The notes under the pieces: generated by a model
The model's database searches: none
What the model saw: only the letters and a program-made list of their open reading frames with translations
What the model was told of the DNA's origin: nothing
Part shown: positions 42,264 through 51,166 of the stretch, piece after piece
Numbering within the stretch: position 1 is the first letter of the stretch
How the letters are laid out: each line of letters starts with the position of its first letter
Source: Halomonas sp. MCCC 1A13316
GTDB taxonomy: Bacteria > Pseudomonadota > Gammaproteobacteria > Pseudomonadales > Halomonadaceae
Direction: 5' to 3'
NCBI RefSeq assembly: GCF_014931605.1
Contig: NZ_CP053382.1
Location: 3,162,001-3,226,000, forward strand
DNA length: 64,000 nt
Position numbers and translations under genes: made by a program

Positions 42264-43583
42264 CTATACCCCAAAAGGATAGGTATCCGGCACCTCCTCG
42301 GGTCGCCACAGCTCGCCCTTGTCGAACGGCTCCACGGCACGGGTCTCGTCGACATGGAAGACGGCGTCGAACTGCTGGGCCACTGATGCCTTGAAGTAGT
42401 GGCTGATGCGCTCCGACTCGGGCCGGTAGATCACGCCGATGGCACGTTCCCACAGCGGCTCCTTCAGAGGGGCCGCACGCTCGCCGAGCGGCAGGTAAAA
42501 GTCGCCGACACCGCTGTCGTGGAACAGCCGCTCGACGCTCTCCTGCATGGAGGGCCGCACCCGGCGGTGCTCCACCGGGCCGTCCCAGTCATGGGCTGCC
42601 GAGACGAAGCCGGTATGGGTGGTAAAGCCCACCAACAGCGCTTGGTCGGCACCGAAGCGATGGCGCGCCAGTTGGCCAACGTTGTGCTGGCCGCGATGCC
42701 AGCCCATATCGGTGAACGAGGCATCGCCCAGGTGCGAGTTGTGTGCCCACACCACCACCTTGCCCTGCCCGCCCTGGCGGCGCAGGTATTCGCGCAGTTC
42801 GGCGATGGTGTCGGTCATGTGCTCGTCGCGCAGGTTCCAGGTGTCCACCCGTGAGCCGAACATGGCACGATAATAATGCTCCGCATTCACCACCACGCGG
42901 GCGTTCTGCTCGGCGAAGAACTGCTCGTCTCGCGAGCGCCGGCCATCTTCGCGCAGGTAGCCGGTCGACTTCTCCAGCAAGTCGGCCAGCAGCCTGACCG
43001 CAGCCTCTTCACAAACTCGGCTGAGGCCAAAGGCCGCATCGTGGCCATAGCGGACCGGGTCGCCGCCATGATCGAGGCAGCCGTATCCCTCGCGGGCGAT
43101 TCCCGCCTGTTCCGGGTCGATGCCTTCGAGATACTCGATCACCGCTTCCGCCGAGCGGTGCAGGCTGTAGATGTCCAGGCCGTGGAAGCCCACCTGCTCG
43201 CTGGCCTCCTTGCCGGCGTTGTGCTCCTCGAGCCAGCCGATGAAATCGCGCACCTCGGTGTTGCGCCACATCCACTGCGGAAAGCGCTGAAAATCGTCGA
43301 AGGCGGTCTTGAGGGTATCGTCGCCTTCGCCGCGGGCATAACGGTTGAGCCGTAGCGCATCGGGCCAGTCGGCCTCGACGATCACCGCCTCGAAGCCCTT
43401 CTCGCGAATCAGCCGCCGGGTGATCTCGGCGCGCATGCGATAGAACTCGGCCGTGCCGTGGGAGGCCTCGCCGAGCAGTACCAGTGAGCGCTCACCCACC
43501 TGCTCCAGCAAGTCGTCGTAATCGACACTGCGACCGGCGAGCGGCTTGGCGTTGTCGCGGATGTAATCCCGGGGAGTCGTCAT
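42264..43583 (-). CDS. Erythromycin esterase family protein
   Basis: A 439-residue member of the EreA/ChaN-like fold. Catalytic-type residues are in LLGEASHGTAEFYRMR (Glu and His) and VVVWAHNSHLGDAS (His residues), with the conserved EADWPDALRLNRY between. Most chromosomal members of this family do not confer macrolide resistance and have unknown substrates, so the name should not be read as a resistance call. The ATG at 43583 follows GGAGGTGC. It stands alone, convergent with copA. Confidence 0.85.
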   Translation of the reverse strand: MTTPRDYIRDNAKPLAGRSVDYDDLLEQVGERSLVLLGEASHGTAEFYRMRAEITRRLIREKGFEAVIVEADWPDALRLNRYARGEGDDTLKTAFDDFQRFPQWMWRNTEVRDFIGWLEEHNAGKEASEQVGFHGLDIYSLHRSAEAVIEYLEGIDPEQAGIAREGYGCLDHGGDPVRYGHDAAFGLSRVCEEAAVRLLADLLEKSTGYLREDGRRSRDEQFFAEQNARVVVNAEHYYRAMFGSRVDTWNLRDEHMTDTIAELREYLRRQGGQGKVVVWAHNSHLGDASFTDMGWHRGQHNVGQLARHRFGADQALLVGFTTHTGFVSAAHDWDGPVEHRRVRPSMQESVERLFHDSGVGDFYLPLGERAAPLKEPLWERAIGVIYRPESERISHYFKASVAQQFDAVFHVDETRAVEPFDKGELWRPEEVPDTYPFGV

Positions 43584-43697
43584 GATCGCACCTCCTCCAT
43601 GAAGGCCTGTGACTACATCCAGAACTGTAGAAATCCCCTCCGCTTGCACACAAGCCAACTTCGCCACAAGCCACAATAAGACAAATAGGCGAGCCTG

Positions 43698-43868
43698 ATG
43701 AAGCGCAAGGCGCACGGAGCGCAGGAAGCGCAGGAAGCGCAGGAAGCGCAGGAAGCGCAGGAAGCGCAGGAAGCGCAGGAAGCGCAGGAAGCGCAGGAAG
43801 CGCAGGAAGCGCAGGAAGCGCAGGAAGCGCAGGAAGCGCAGGAAGCGGAGCCTATGGGGTATAGGTGA
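43698..43868 (+). CDS. Possible 56-residue (Ala-Gln-Glu)14 repeat peptide
   Basis: An ATG-started frame reads MKRKAHG, then fourteen AQE triplets, then AEPMGYR and a stop. Because the 9-bp unit is a multiple of three, changes in copy number keep the frame. An AQE repeat would form a charged single helix. There is no good ribosome site, and the opposite strand also stays open (Ala-Ser-Cys repeats, 43613-43891), so coding is unproven. It lies in the 335-bp space between the esterase-family gene and the zinc peptidase; the rest of that space shows no gene. Confidence 0.3.
   Translation: MKRKAHGAQEAQEAQEAQEAQEAQEAQEAQEAQEAQEAQEAQEAQEAQEAEPMGYR
43719..43844 (+). repeat. 9-bp tandem repeat array, 14 exact copies
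   Basis: GCGCAGGAA is repeated fourteen times without a mismatch over 126 bp. Exact identity of all copies points to recent expansion or frequent slippage. It lies between two accessory genes on the minus strand. Confidence 0.97.
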
Positions 43869-43918
43869 GCATTACGAGCACCGCGCAACACAGCGATTCG
43901 CAGGCGCAGCCATTTGTC

Positions 43919-44593
43919 CTAGCGACGAAGTATCACCAGCCAACGCCCCAGGTTCAATATGCTCGCCAGCGACGCCGCCACGTAGGTGAAGGCGCAAGCG
44001 GTCAGCACGTGGCGTGCGCCGGGCATATCGTAGGGTGGCACGTACTCCTTGAGCAGCGGCAGGGCGCGATTGAAGCTGGCGTCGAACTCCACCGGCAGGG
44101 TCACAAGGTGCACCAGCGCCGCCGTGCCGAAGCTGATCACCGCTGCTGCGATGACGATGGCCAGCCCGCCGGGTAGTCGAGTCAGGATGAACAGGAAGGG
44201 GGCGGCCATCATCAGCAGCGCGCCGAGCTTCTCGGCCCGCTGCGCCACGCCGACCATGCGTGCCCGGGCGGCCAGCGGTGCATAGCCCTCGTGGTGCTGA
44301 ATGGCATGGCCGACCTCGTGGGCGGCCACCGTCACTGCAGTGAGCGAGCGCCCCTCGTAGTGCTCGCGGGAGAGTCGCACCCGTCGCGCCTCCGGATCGT
44401 AATGGTCGCCCTGCTCGGTCATCTCCACCTTGACCCCTTCGATACCCATGCGGCGCAGCAGATGATCGGCCAGCTCGGCGCCGGTGCCGGGATAGTCGTC
44501 GCGGCCACGAGAGTGGCGCGACAACACCCACTTGGCCCAGACGTTGGGCAACAGGAAGATGGCCAGCAGCAGGACAATGACAACTACGATCAT
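43919..44593 (-). CDS. Membrane zinc metallopeptidase, YugP family
   Basis: A 224-residue membrane protein with an N-terminal transmembrane segment, a cytoplasmic or periplasmic peptidase part with the zinc motif HEVGHAIQHHEGY, and two or more C-terminal membrane helices. PLAARARMVGVAQRAEKLG and YDMPGARHVLTACAFTYVAASLAS are typical of this family (neutral zinc metallopeptidase, DUF/PF04298). The substrate is unknown. The start ATG gives a hydrophobic N-terminus as expected; its ribosome site is weak. Confidence 0.88.
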   Translation of the reverse strand: MIVVVIVLLLAIFLLPNVWAKWVLSRHSRGRDDYPGTGAELADHLLRRMGIEGVKVEMTEQGDHYDPEARRVRLSREHYEGRSLTAVTVAAHEVGHAIQHHEGYAPLAARARMVGVAQRAEKLGALLMMAAPFLFILTRLPGGLAIVIAAAVISFGTAALVHLVTLPVEFDASFNRALPLLKEYVPPYDMPGARHVLTACAFTYVAASLASILNLGRWLVILRR

Positions 44594-44680
44594 GGCGTCA
44601 AACGTCTCGTCTCAGAGATCCTGGAAAGGCCCTAGCGTACCCCGTTCGGGTTCAAGCTGTCGCGACCAGCAGAACGCAAT

Positions 44681-44704
44681 CGCCCCGGCCAGATGGCCGG
44701 GGCG
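44681..44704 (-). terminator. Hairpin after the HslV-like gene
   Basis: A perfect 10-bp stem (CGCCCCGGCC / GGCCGGGGCG) with an AGAT loop lies 30 bp beyond the stop of the HslV-like gene on the minus strand. The following T-tract is poor (ATTGCG), so it is a moderate terminator candidate. Confidence 0.55.
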
Positions 44705-44734
44705 ATATGCATGCAGCGCTATTCAAGGCGACAC

Positions 44735-45217
44735 TCAGGCCGTGGCAGGTGCCGACTCGACGTCTCGCATCAGCGTCTCGAAGGGTACACCGGCCCTGGT
44801 TGCAGGCGTGACCGACTGCACCTCACCGCCACTGTCATGATCGCGGGTCTTGGCATACTCCACCGCTTCGATGGCGCTCTTGCCATGGTCGATGGCCGCC
44901 AGAGCCCATTTCCAGCCGGTGCCGTAGGCGACAGGCCCCTTGACCGGGATGCGCACCAACTTGTTGAACATCTCGTAGACACCGTCGGGGCCTGCAATGA
45001 TCATCTCGACCCGCGTCACGTGGGGCTTGTCGTTGCGTGGCGCCCCGGCGTTGAGCCACTCCATGACCTCCCACCACTCCTGTTGTTCGCCGGCGAAGGC
45101 GACCCACTCACCATTGTCGAGCTGGAACAGCTTCTGCGCATGGTTGTAGGTCGAGCCATTGACACTGATCAGCGAATCCGTCGCGAGAGTCGTTCCGTCC
45201 CATACGATTGTAGTCAT
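44735..45217 (-). CDS. HslV-like stand-alone Ntn hydrolase
   Basis: A 160-residue protein starting MTTIVWDGTTLATDS. After removal of Met the N-terminal Thr matches the nucleophile of HslV (MTTIVS...). Asp14 and Lys29 (HAQKLFQL) fit the catalytic Asp17 and Lys33 of HslV after a small deletion, and AYGTGWKWAL fits the AIGSGGPYA loop, with Thr in place of Ser. Similar short proteins occur in phages and on chromosomes without HslU. No hslU or prophage gene is near. A GAGG site lies 8-11 bases before the ATG. A protease role is inferred; the substrate and any partner are unknown. Confidence 0.7.
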   Translation of the reverse strand: MTTIVWDGTTLATDSLISVNGSTYNHAQKLFQLDNGEWVAFAGEQQEWWEVMEWLNAGAPRNDKPHVTRVEMIIAGPDGVYEMFNKLVRIPVKGPVAYGTGWKWALAAIDHGKSAIEAVEYAKTRDHDSGGEVQSVTPATRAGVPFETLMRDVESAPATA

Positions 45218-45385
45218 GAGAGTACCTCGGTGTAGATCGGGCGCGAGCTTCAACGAAAATTGAACGAAGCTCCTTGCGTCAGGCGCAGAGTAAAGTCGAA
45301 AAACGCAAGAAATCGACACACAGGTTAACGATTCTGTAGCCCGCTCGAAGCACATAACAGACAGTAGGGTTTGCGCCAAATCGAA

Positions 45386-46468
45386 CTATCGATCCGATTC
45401 CCGCCGCACCATCTCCAATCCTTCGGCAGCAATCAGCCCTTGTTGAAAGGCATGTTCCGCCATGGCCAGGCTGTCGTCGGCCAGCACCAGGTTGCAGCCG
45501 GTATGGTGAATCTCGTCACGCAGCATATCGATAGCGCGTTCACGCTCGGGCTTGCGCTCGACCCGACGGATATAAACTGCCCGAATCCGCTCGGGATACT
45601 GGTGCACGATACGTGTGTAGACCTCGGGATCATGCTGACCGCTGTCACCGATCAGCACACAGGGCAGCTCGTCGCGCATCGACAGTATGTGCTGGATCAT
45701 GCCGTACTTGTGCTCCTCGGCGCGACGCGGCCAGGGCTTGCGCCAGGAGATGCCCCATTCGCGCAGGAACAGAATGGGACCCACGGGGATTCGGTTGAGC
45801 TGGAAGAACTCCTCGAGCATCTCGTAGATGCTCCAGGGGCCGCGGGAGACGTAGAGGATCGGCCGCTTGGCCTTGCCGCTCCTGCCGACATGCAGCGCCT
45901 GATAGAAAGCCGCTACGCCGGGGAAGGCCATGCGCTGGTGCGCCTGTTTGACGAACAGGCGATGCAACATGCGCAGCTTGTTGGCCACGCCGGTGTACAT
46001 CACCGTATCGTCGATGTCGCTGATCACCAGCAGGTCGGCCTCGGCCGGCGGTATGTATACTTCGATGAAGGACTGCACCGGCTCCACGCCCGGCAGCACC
46101 ACGTGCAGCTCGGCATGATGCCAGGCGCTGTTCGCCGGCAAGGGAGCCTCGAGGGGCATGTGAACGTCGAAGTAACCGTCACGGTCGGTAGTCACGGTGG
46201 CCACGTTCTCGCCCAGGCTGACCATGACATCCACTTGGGGCAGGCCATGGCGGAAAATACGCCGCACGATGTCGGCCAAGTCGCGCAGCACGCCGTAGCG
46301 CGGTATCACCTCGCCCAGCGTGGCCTGACGGAACACCCGCCCCATCAGAAAGGCCTCGTGACGAGAACCGTAGCCGCGGTAGGGGTGCACGACATATCCG
46401 CCTCGGCCCCGATCGCGTTTCATCGGGCGGGTGGCGATACGCAGCAGGCGCCTGACGAATCCCGTCAT
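45386..46468 (-). CDS. App1 family phosphatase (DUF2183)
   Basis: A 360-residue protein with the App1 catalytic domain. The HAD-like motif DIDDTVM (in LVISDIDDTVMYTGVANK) and the downstream blocks ILYVSRGPWSIYEMLEEFF and LIGDSGQHDPEVYTRIV are family signatures. Fungal App1 is a phosphatidate phosphatase; bacterial members are not well characterised, so lipid phosphatase activity is inferred. There is no signal peptide. The ATG at 46468 is supported by an AGG-containing site and by the basic N-terminus. Confidence 0.85.
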   Translation of the reverse strand: MTGFVRRLLRIATRPMKRDRGRGGYVVHPYRGYGSRHEAFLMGRVFRQATLGEVIPRYGVLRDLADIVRRIFRHGLPQVDVMVSLGENVATVTTDRDGYFDVHMPLEAPLPANSAWHHAELHVVLPGVEPVQSFIEVYIPPAEADLLVISDIDDTVMYTGVANKLRMLHRLFVKQAHQRMAFPGVAAFYQALHVGRSGKAKRPILYVSRGPWSIYEMLEEFFQLNRIPVGPILFLREWGISWRKPWPRRAEEHKYGMIQHILSMRDELPCVLIGDSGQHDPEVYTRIVHQYPERIRAVYIRRVERKPERERAIDMLRDEIHHTGCNLVLADDSLAMAEHAFQQGLIAAEGLEMVRRESDR

Positions 46469-46564
46469 TCGCGTACCTGCCCTGCGCTGTCTTGCAATGA
46501 TGCTCCCGAGCAGTGCGCCCTCAGCCAACCCTGGCAATCTCGCATGGTCCCCTCCCTGACACTC

Positions 46565-46594
46565 GACAGGGCCCGGCAAGCGCCGAGCCCTGTC
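46565..46594 (-). terminator. Hairpin between cysN and the App1 gene
   Basis: GACAGGGC pairs with GCCCTGTC, with an inner CGGC / GCCG pair. It lies about 60 bp past the cysN stop on the minus strand. No T-run follows, so it is a weak terminator call. Confidence 0.4.
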
Positions 46595-46650
46595 TCTAGT
46601 GTGGAGGATGCTGCCGCAAGATCAACCGTTTATGGGTCGCTTAGCGTATT

Positions 46651-48090
46651 TCAGCGTAACAGGTCGCGCACGTCTCTGGCTTCCCAGTGGGGGAAATGGC
46701 GGCGGATCAGGGCATTGAGTTCCAGCTCGAAGGCGGCCCAGTCGACCTCCTTGCGTGGCTGGCCGGTAGCATCGGCGGCGGCACGTACCATTCCCGCGCC
46801 CACGGTGACGTTGGAGAGCCGGTCGATGACGATGAAGCTGCCGGTGCCGGGGCTCTGGTCGTAGGTGTCGAGCGGCACCTCGGCGGTCAGCTCGACCCGG
46901 CAGCGGGCAATAGCGTTGAGCTCCAGGCTGTCGACCTGGTGCCGCTCCAACGTATTGACGTCGACCTGATAGTGAATAGCGCTGACCTGCCCCGCTACCG
47001 AGCGGCCGGCGAGACGAATGTCATACTGCCGGTCCGGTGACAGCGGCTGCTCGTGCATCCACACGATATCCGCATCGAAGGTGTTGGTCAGGGTGATGTC
47101 AGCATCCTCGGCGACGATCCAGTCGCCGCGAGAGATATCGATCTCGTCTTCCAGCGTGACGGTCACCGCCTGGCCCGGCCAGGCCGCCTCCAGGTTACCG
47201 TCATAGGTCACCACGCGCTCGACCCGGCTGGTCTTGCCCGATGGCAATGCCTTGATGGCAAGTCCGGGACGCAGTACACCGGCTTCCAGGGTGCCGGCAT
47301 AGCCACGGAAGTCGAGGTTGGGGCGGTTGACGTGCTGCACCGGGAAACGCAGGTCGACCAGATTGCGGTCACGGTTCACCTCCACCGTTTCCAACAGCTC
47401 CAGCAATGCCGGTCCCGCCTCGCCCTGCTGGCGATACCAGGGCGTGCGGTCGCTGCGGTTGACCACGTTGTCGCCTTCCAGCGCCGACATCGGCACGAAG
47501 TACAGGTCACCGACCGAAAGCTGCTCGGCGAAGCGGCGATAGTCGGCGACGATCTCGTCGAAGCGCGCCTGGGAGAAGTCCACCAGGTCCATCTTGTTGA
47601 CCGCGATGACCAGATGCTTGATGCCCAGCAGGTCGGCAATGAAGCTGTGGCGGCGGGTCTGGGTCTGCACGCCGTAGCGGGCATCGATCAGGATGATCGC
47701 CAGGTTGGCGGTGGAAGCGCCGGTGGCCATGTTGCGGGTGTACTGCTCGTGCCCCGGGGTATCGGCGATGATGAACTTGCGCTTGTCGGTGGAGAAGAAG
47801 CGATAGGCCACGTCGATGGTGATGCCCTGCTCGCGCTCCGACTGCAAGCCGTCGACCAGCAGCGCCAGGTCCACCGCCTCGCCGGTGGTGCCGCTCTTCT
47901 TCGAGTCGCGCGTGATCGCCGCCAGGTGATCGTCGAAGATCATCTTGGAGTCGTGCAACAGCCGCCCGATCAGGGTCGACTTGCCGTCGTCGACGCTGCC
48001 GCAGGTGATGAAGCGCAGCAGGTCCTTGTTCTCGTGCTCGTGGAGGTACTGCTCGATGTTGTCTGCTATTAGAGAAGACTGATGGGCCAT
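46651..48090 (-). CDS. cysN: Sulfate adenylyltransferase subunit 1 (GTPase)
   Basis: A 479-residue EF-Tu-like GTPase that drives APS formation by CysD. GTPase motifs are [29 protein letters not shown] and NKMDLV. It lacks a C-terminal APS kinase domain, so a separate cysC is expected elsewhere. It follows cysD by 75 bp on the same strand; together they activate sulfate for cysteine synthesis. Confidence 0.96.
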   Translation of the reverse strand: MAHQSSLIADNIEQYLHEHENKDLLRFITCGSVDDGKSTLIGRLLHDSKMIFDDHLAAITRDSKKSGTTGEAVDLALLVDGLQSEREQGITIDVAYRFFSTDKRKFIIADTPGHEQYTRNMATGASTANLAIILIDARYGVQTQTRRHSFIADLLGIKHLVIAVNKMDLVDFSQARFDEIVADYRRFAEQLSVGDLYFVPMSALEGDNVVNRSDRTPWYRQQGEAGPALLELLETVEVNRDRNLVDLRFPVQHVNRPNLDFRGYAGTLEAGVLRPGLAIKALPSGKTSRVERVVTYDGNLEAAWPGQAVTVTLEDEIDISRGDWIVAEDADITLTNTFDADIVWMHEQPLSPDRQYDIRLAGRSVAGQVSAIHYQVDVNTLERHQVDSLELNAIARCRVELTAEVPLDTYDQSPGTGSFIVIDRLSNVTVGAGMVRAAADATGQPRKEVDWAAFELELNALIRRHFPHWEARDVRDLLR

Positions 48091-48165
48091 GATGATGACA
48101 TCCCGAAAAACAGTGATCAGACGCTGAGCAAAAGCCAGCGAGAAGCAGCGATTTTTCGCCTGCGG

Positions 48166-49137
48166 CTAGAAGTATCCCTCGCGCTTCTTGCGCTCCATCG
48201 AGCCGGCCTGGTCGTGATCGATGGCCCGGCCGCTGCGCTCGCTGGTGCGGGTCAGCAGCATCTCCTGGATGATCTCCGGCAGCGTGTCGGCCTTAGACTC
48301 CACCGCGCCGGTCAACGGGTAGCAGCCCAGGGTACGGAAGCGCACCCACTTCTCCTCCGGCACCTCGCCGGGGGCGAGCGGCAGGCGCTCGTCGTCGACC
48401 ATCACCAGCATGCCGTCGCGTTCCACCACCGGGCGTGGCGCGGCGTAGTAGAGCGGCACGATGGGGATCTGCTCGAGGTAGATGTACTGCCAGATGTCCA
48501 GCTCGGTCCAGTTGGAGAGCGGGAAGGCGCGGATCGATTCGCCCTTGTTGACTCGCGCGTTGTAAAGATTCCACAGTTCGGGACGCTGGCTCTTGGGGTC
48601 CCAGCGGTGGAACTTGTCGCGAAACGAGAACACCCGCTCCTTGGCCCGGCTGGCTTCCTCGTCGCGGCGCGCACCGCCGAAGGCGGCATCGAAGCCGTAC
48701 TTGTCCAGCGCCTGCTTGAGCGCCTGGGTCTTCATCACGTCGGTATAGCCGCTGGAGCCGTGATCGAAGGGGTTGATGCCGGCGGCGCGCCCCTCTTCGT
48801 TGGTATGCACCAGCAACTCCATACCCACCTCCGCGGCCATGCGGTCGCGGAAAGCGATCATCTCGCGGAACTTCCAGGTGGTGTCGACGTGCAGCAGCGG
48901 AAACGGCGGCGGCCCGGGGAAGAAGGCCTTGCGCGCCAAGTGCAGCATCACCGAGGAGTCCTTGCCGATGGAGTACATCATGACCGGATTGCGGAACTCG
49001 GCGGCCACCTCGCGGATGATGTGGATCGACTCGGCTTCCAGCTGTTGGAGATGGGTCAGCCGGCGCGGTGACAGGGATGCCTGCGAGCCGGCAGCCGGGG
49101 AAACCGGCTTTTGCTCGGGAGCTTTGAGACTGGTCAT
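48166..49137 (-). CDS. cysD: Sulfate adenylyltransferase subunit 2
   Basis: A 323-residue PP-loop ATP-pyrophosphatase that adenylates sulfate to APS. Typical blocks are [20 protein letters not shown] (PP-loop), [16 protein letters not shown] and [23 protein letters not shown]. The N-terminus is about 20 residues longer than in E. coli (serine/proline rich), and a start closer to [11 protein letters not shown] cannot be excluded. First gene of the cysDN pair. Confidence 0.96.
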   Translation of the reverse strand: MTSLKAPEQKPVSPAAGSQASLSPRRLTHLQQLEAESIHIIREVAAEFRNPVMMYSIGKDSSVMLHLARKAFFPGPPPFPLLHVDTTWKFREMIAFRDRMAAEVGMELLVHTNEEGRAAGINPFDHGSSGYTDVMKTQALKQALDKYGFDAAFGGARRDEEASRAKERVFSFRDKFHRWDPKSQRPELWNLYNARVNKGESIRAFPLSNWTELDIWQYIYLEQIPIVPLYYAAPRPVVERDGMLVMVDDERLPLAPGEVPEEKWVRFRTLGCYPLTGAVESKADTLPEIIQEMLLTRTSERSGRAIDHDQAGSMERKKREGYF

Positions 49138-49257
49138 CGGCCCGGGTACCTCGCATGACGATGGGCAATAAGGATCATGCGCACAGGTTAACGCCGGGCC
49201 AATAATAACGTAAAAGAATGATTACCTATCTTTTTAGATCAAAAACGAATCCAAGCA

Positions 49258-49995
49258 TCATAGAATGACGCGTTCGACCCAGGTCAGCCACTCATCGCCG
49301 CGCAGGTCGAGGATCCGGTAGCCCGGGCGCGATGCCTCATCGATGGCGAAATCGTCGGAGCCGGCCAGGAACTGGTCGGTGGTCGAAGGGCAGCCGTAGA
49401 CCATGACCTCACCGTGCTCGAGCCGCTGCCGGCCGGCAAACGACTGGTGGATATGCCCACAGAGAATGGCCTTGACCTGCGGGTGCGGTGCCAGCGCCTG
49501 CCACAGGGCATCGCGATCATTGAGTCCGATCTGGTCGAGCCAGGCCGAACCGACCGTGAGCGGCGGATGATGCATGGCCAGCAAGGTCGGTCGCTCGTCC
49601 TCGGCGAGACGCTCGACCAGCGCGCCGATCCGCTCCTCGCCCAGTTCGCCATGGGCATGTCCCTTGACGCAGGTATCCACCACCAACAGCCGCCAGTTGC
49701 CCAAGTCGATATCATCGTGGATGGCCTTGACGTCCTTCATCAGCTCCTGCTGGTCATGATTTCCACCCAGCCAGAACCAGGGGCAATCCAGCGTCGAGAG
49801 AACCCGCTGAGCGTGCTGATAGGAAGCCGCCGTCTCGTCCTGGCTGATGTCGCCGCTGACGAGGACCACATCCGGGCGTTCGGCGCGTACCGCCGCGACC
49901 ACCGATTCGAGCTGACGCAACGGAAAGCCGGCGCGGGATCGTGCGGCAGGATCGGCATGCAGGTGGCAGTCGGTGACCTGGGCCAGCCGCATCAT
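49258..49995 (-). CDS. cpdA: 3',5'-cyclic-AMP phosphodiesterase
   Basis: A 245-residue calcineurin-type metallophosphatase. Metal ligands are in QVTDCHLHAD, VLVSGDISQDE, GGNHDQ, AMHHPP and CGHIHQ. It probably hydrolyses cAMP and so lowers CRP activity. The first of two ATGs overlaps the yqiB stop (ATGA). The nudF-yqiB-cpdA order is the same as in E. coli. Confidence 0.93.
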   Translation of the reverse strand: MMRLAQVTDCHLHADPAARSRAGFPLRQLESVVAAVRAERPDVVLVSGDISQDETAASYQHAQRVLSTLDCPWFWLGGNHDQQELMKDVKAIHDDIDLGNWRLLVVDTCVKGHAHGELGEERIGALVERLAEDERPTLLAMHHPPLTVGSAWLDQIGLNDRDALWQALAPHPQVKAILCGHIHQSFAGRQRLEHGEVMVYGCPSTTDQFLAGSDDFAIDEASRPGYRILDLRGDEWLTWVERVIL

Positions 49996-50441
49996 CCCGG
50001 CAGTTCCGTCACATTGGTGGGGTGGCCATGCTCCAGGCCATGGGCCAGCCATTCACCGAGAAAGCGATTGAGCTGCAGCTTCTCGTCGGGCTGGAACATG
50101 CGCACGTTGGGGTAGCGATAGCGGCCGTTGAAGTGGCGCTCGCGCTGGAAGTCCGTGACCTCGGCCATGCGCACGTCGTGGTAGAGGTGCACGCGCATGC
50201 AGGGCGGTTCGATGACGCTGTCCATCAAGCTGCTCTGGCTCACGCGAGCGATAGTGGTATAGGGCGCCTGCTCCAGTACCGACAGCCACAGGGTGCCGAA
50301 TCGGCCGCGCCCGCCGGTCAGCTCGAGCTCGCGCGTTTCGCCCGCAACCAGATCGCCCAGCAGCCGAGTCAGGCGCAGGTAGTTGGCGCTGCATTCGCCC
50401 TGCAGGCCTTTCAGATCGGTGACATAGGCGGTTCTCGCCAC
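49992..50441 (-). CDS. yqiB: DUF1249 family protein YqiB
   Basis: A 149-residue conserved protein without known function. It has VTDLKGLQGECSANYLRLTRLL at the start, and RVHLYHDVRMAEVTDFQ and YPNVRMFQPDEKLQLNRFLGEWL near the end. It is placed between nudF (1-bp gap) and cpdA (4-bp overlap), as in enterobacteria, which suggests co-regulation only. Confidence 0.9.
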   Translation of the reverse strand: MARTAYVTDLKGLQGECSANYLRLTRLLGDLVAGETRELELTGGRGRFGTLWLSVLEQAPYTTIARVSQSSLMDSVIEPPCMRVHLYHDVRMAEVTDFQRERHFNGRYRYPNVRMFQPDEKLQLNRFLGEWLAHGLEHGHPTNVTELPG

Positions 50442-50442
50442 G

Positions 50443-51087
50443 CTACCCCCTTGCTCGCAGTGATGCTCGTTCGGCCGCCAACCAGTAGAAGGCGATCAGA
50501 CACATGGCATTGTCGAGTCGCCCAGCCCGCAAGAGTTCCCAGGCATGATTGAACGGTAACACGTGAACGCGGATATCCTCATGCTCTTCGTCGAGGCCAT
50601 GAACACCTCCCAGCCCGTCGCAGTCGACCAGGGCGCAGAACAGCGTCACTCGCTCGGAACAGGCGCCGGGGCTCGGATAGTAGGTGTGCAGTTCGATCAG
50701 ATCAGAGACCTCGCAGCCGGCTTCCTCCATGGCTTCACGTCGTGCCACCTCGGCTGCGCTCTCGCCTTCCTCGACCAGGCCGGCAACGACCTCGAGCTTC
50801 CACGGCGACTCGGGATCGTCCAGGGCGCCGGCGCGAATCTGCTCGACCAGTACCACACTGTCGCGCTCGACGTCGTAGAGTAGCACGCCCACGGCATCAT
50901 GCCGCACATGCACCTCACGAACCACCTCACTGCCCCAACCACCCTCGAACAGACGGTGGCGCAAATGCACCTCATCCAGGCGGAAGAAGCCCTGATGCAG
51001 GCAGCGACGCTCGATCAGCTCAAGGTCGGCAGCACCGAAGAAAGGAAGGCGGGCGGCATCCCGGCCGCGATCATGATTAGCGGTCAT
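50443..51087 (-). CDS. nudF: ADP-ribose pyrophosphatase
   Basis: A 214-residue Nudix hydrolase with the box GLVEEGESAAEVARREAMEEAG intact. It should cleave ADP-ribose to AMP and ribose 5-phosphate. The start has a CGGAGG ribosome site. First gene of nudF-yqiB-cpdA. Confidence 0.94.
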   Translation of the reverse strand: MTANHDRGRDAARLPFFGAADLELIERRCLHQGFFRLDEVHLRHRLFEGGWGSEVVREVHVRHDAVGVLLYDVERDSVVLVEQIRAGALDDPESPWKLEVVAGLVEEGESAAEVARREAMEEAGCEVSDLIELHTYYPSPGACSERVTLFCALVDCDGLGGVHGLDEEHEDIRVHVLPFNHAWELLRAGRLDNAMCLIAFYWLAAERASLRARG

Positions 51088-51166
51088 GCAAACCTCCGAG
51101 TCTGCTAATGGCGACCATTATCACGACCGAAGCCAGTTATGCCAACCACCGCTGGAAGAAGTCGCC

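Noticed and set aside
42264..43583. Macrolide resistance gene
   Set aside because: The esterase family is broad and most chromosomal members do not hydrolyse erythromycin; nothing in the context suggests resistance.
43719..43844. CRISPR array
   Set aside because: Units are 9 bp with no spacers between them and no cas genes are near, so it is a simple tandem repeat.
43613..43891. Minus-strand frame with Ala-Ser-Cys repeats
   Set aside because: It exists only because a 9-bp repeat keeps every frame open. Fourteen free cysteines in a row of triplets and no ribosome site make it unlikely to be a protein.
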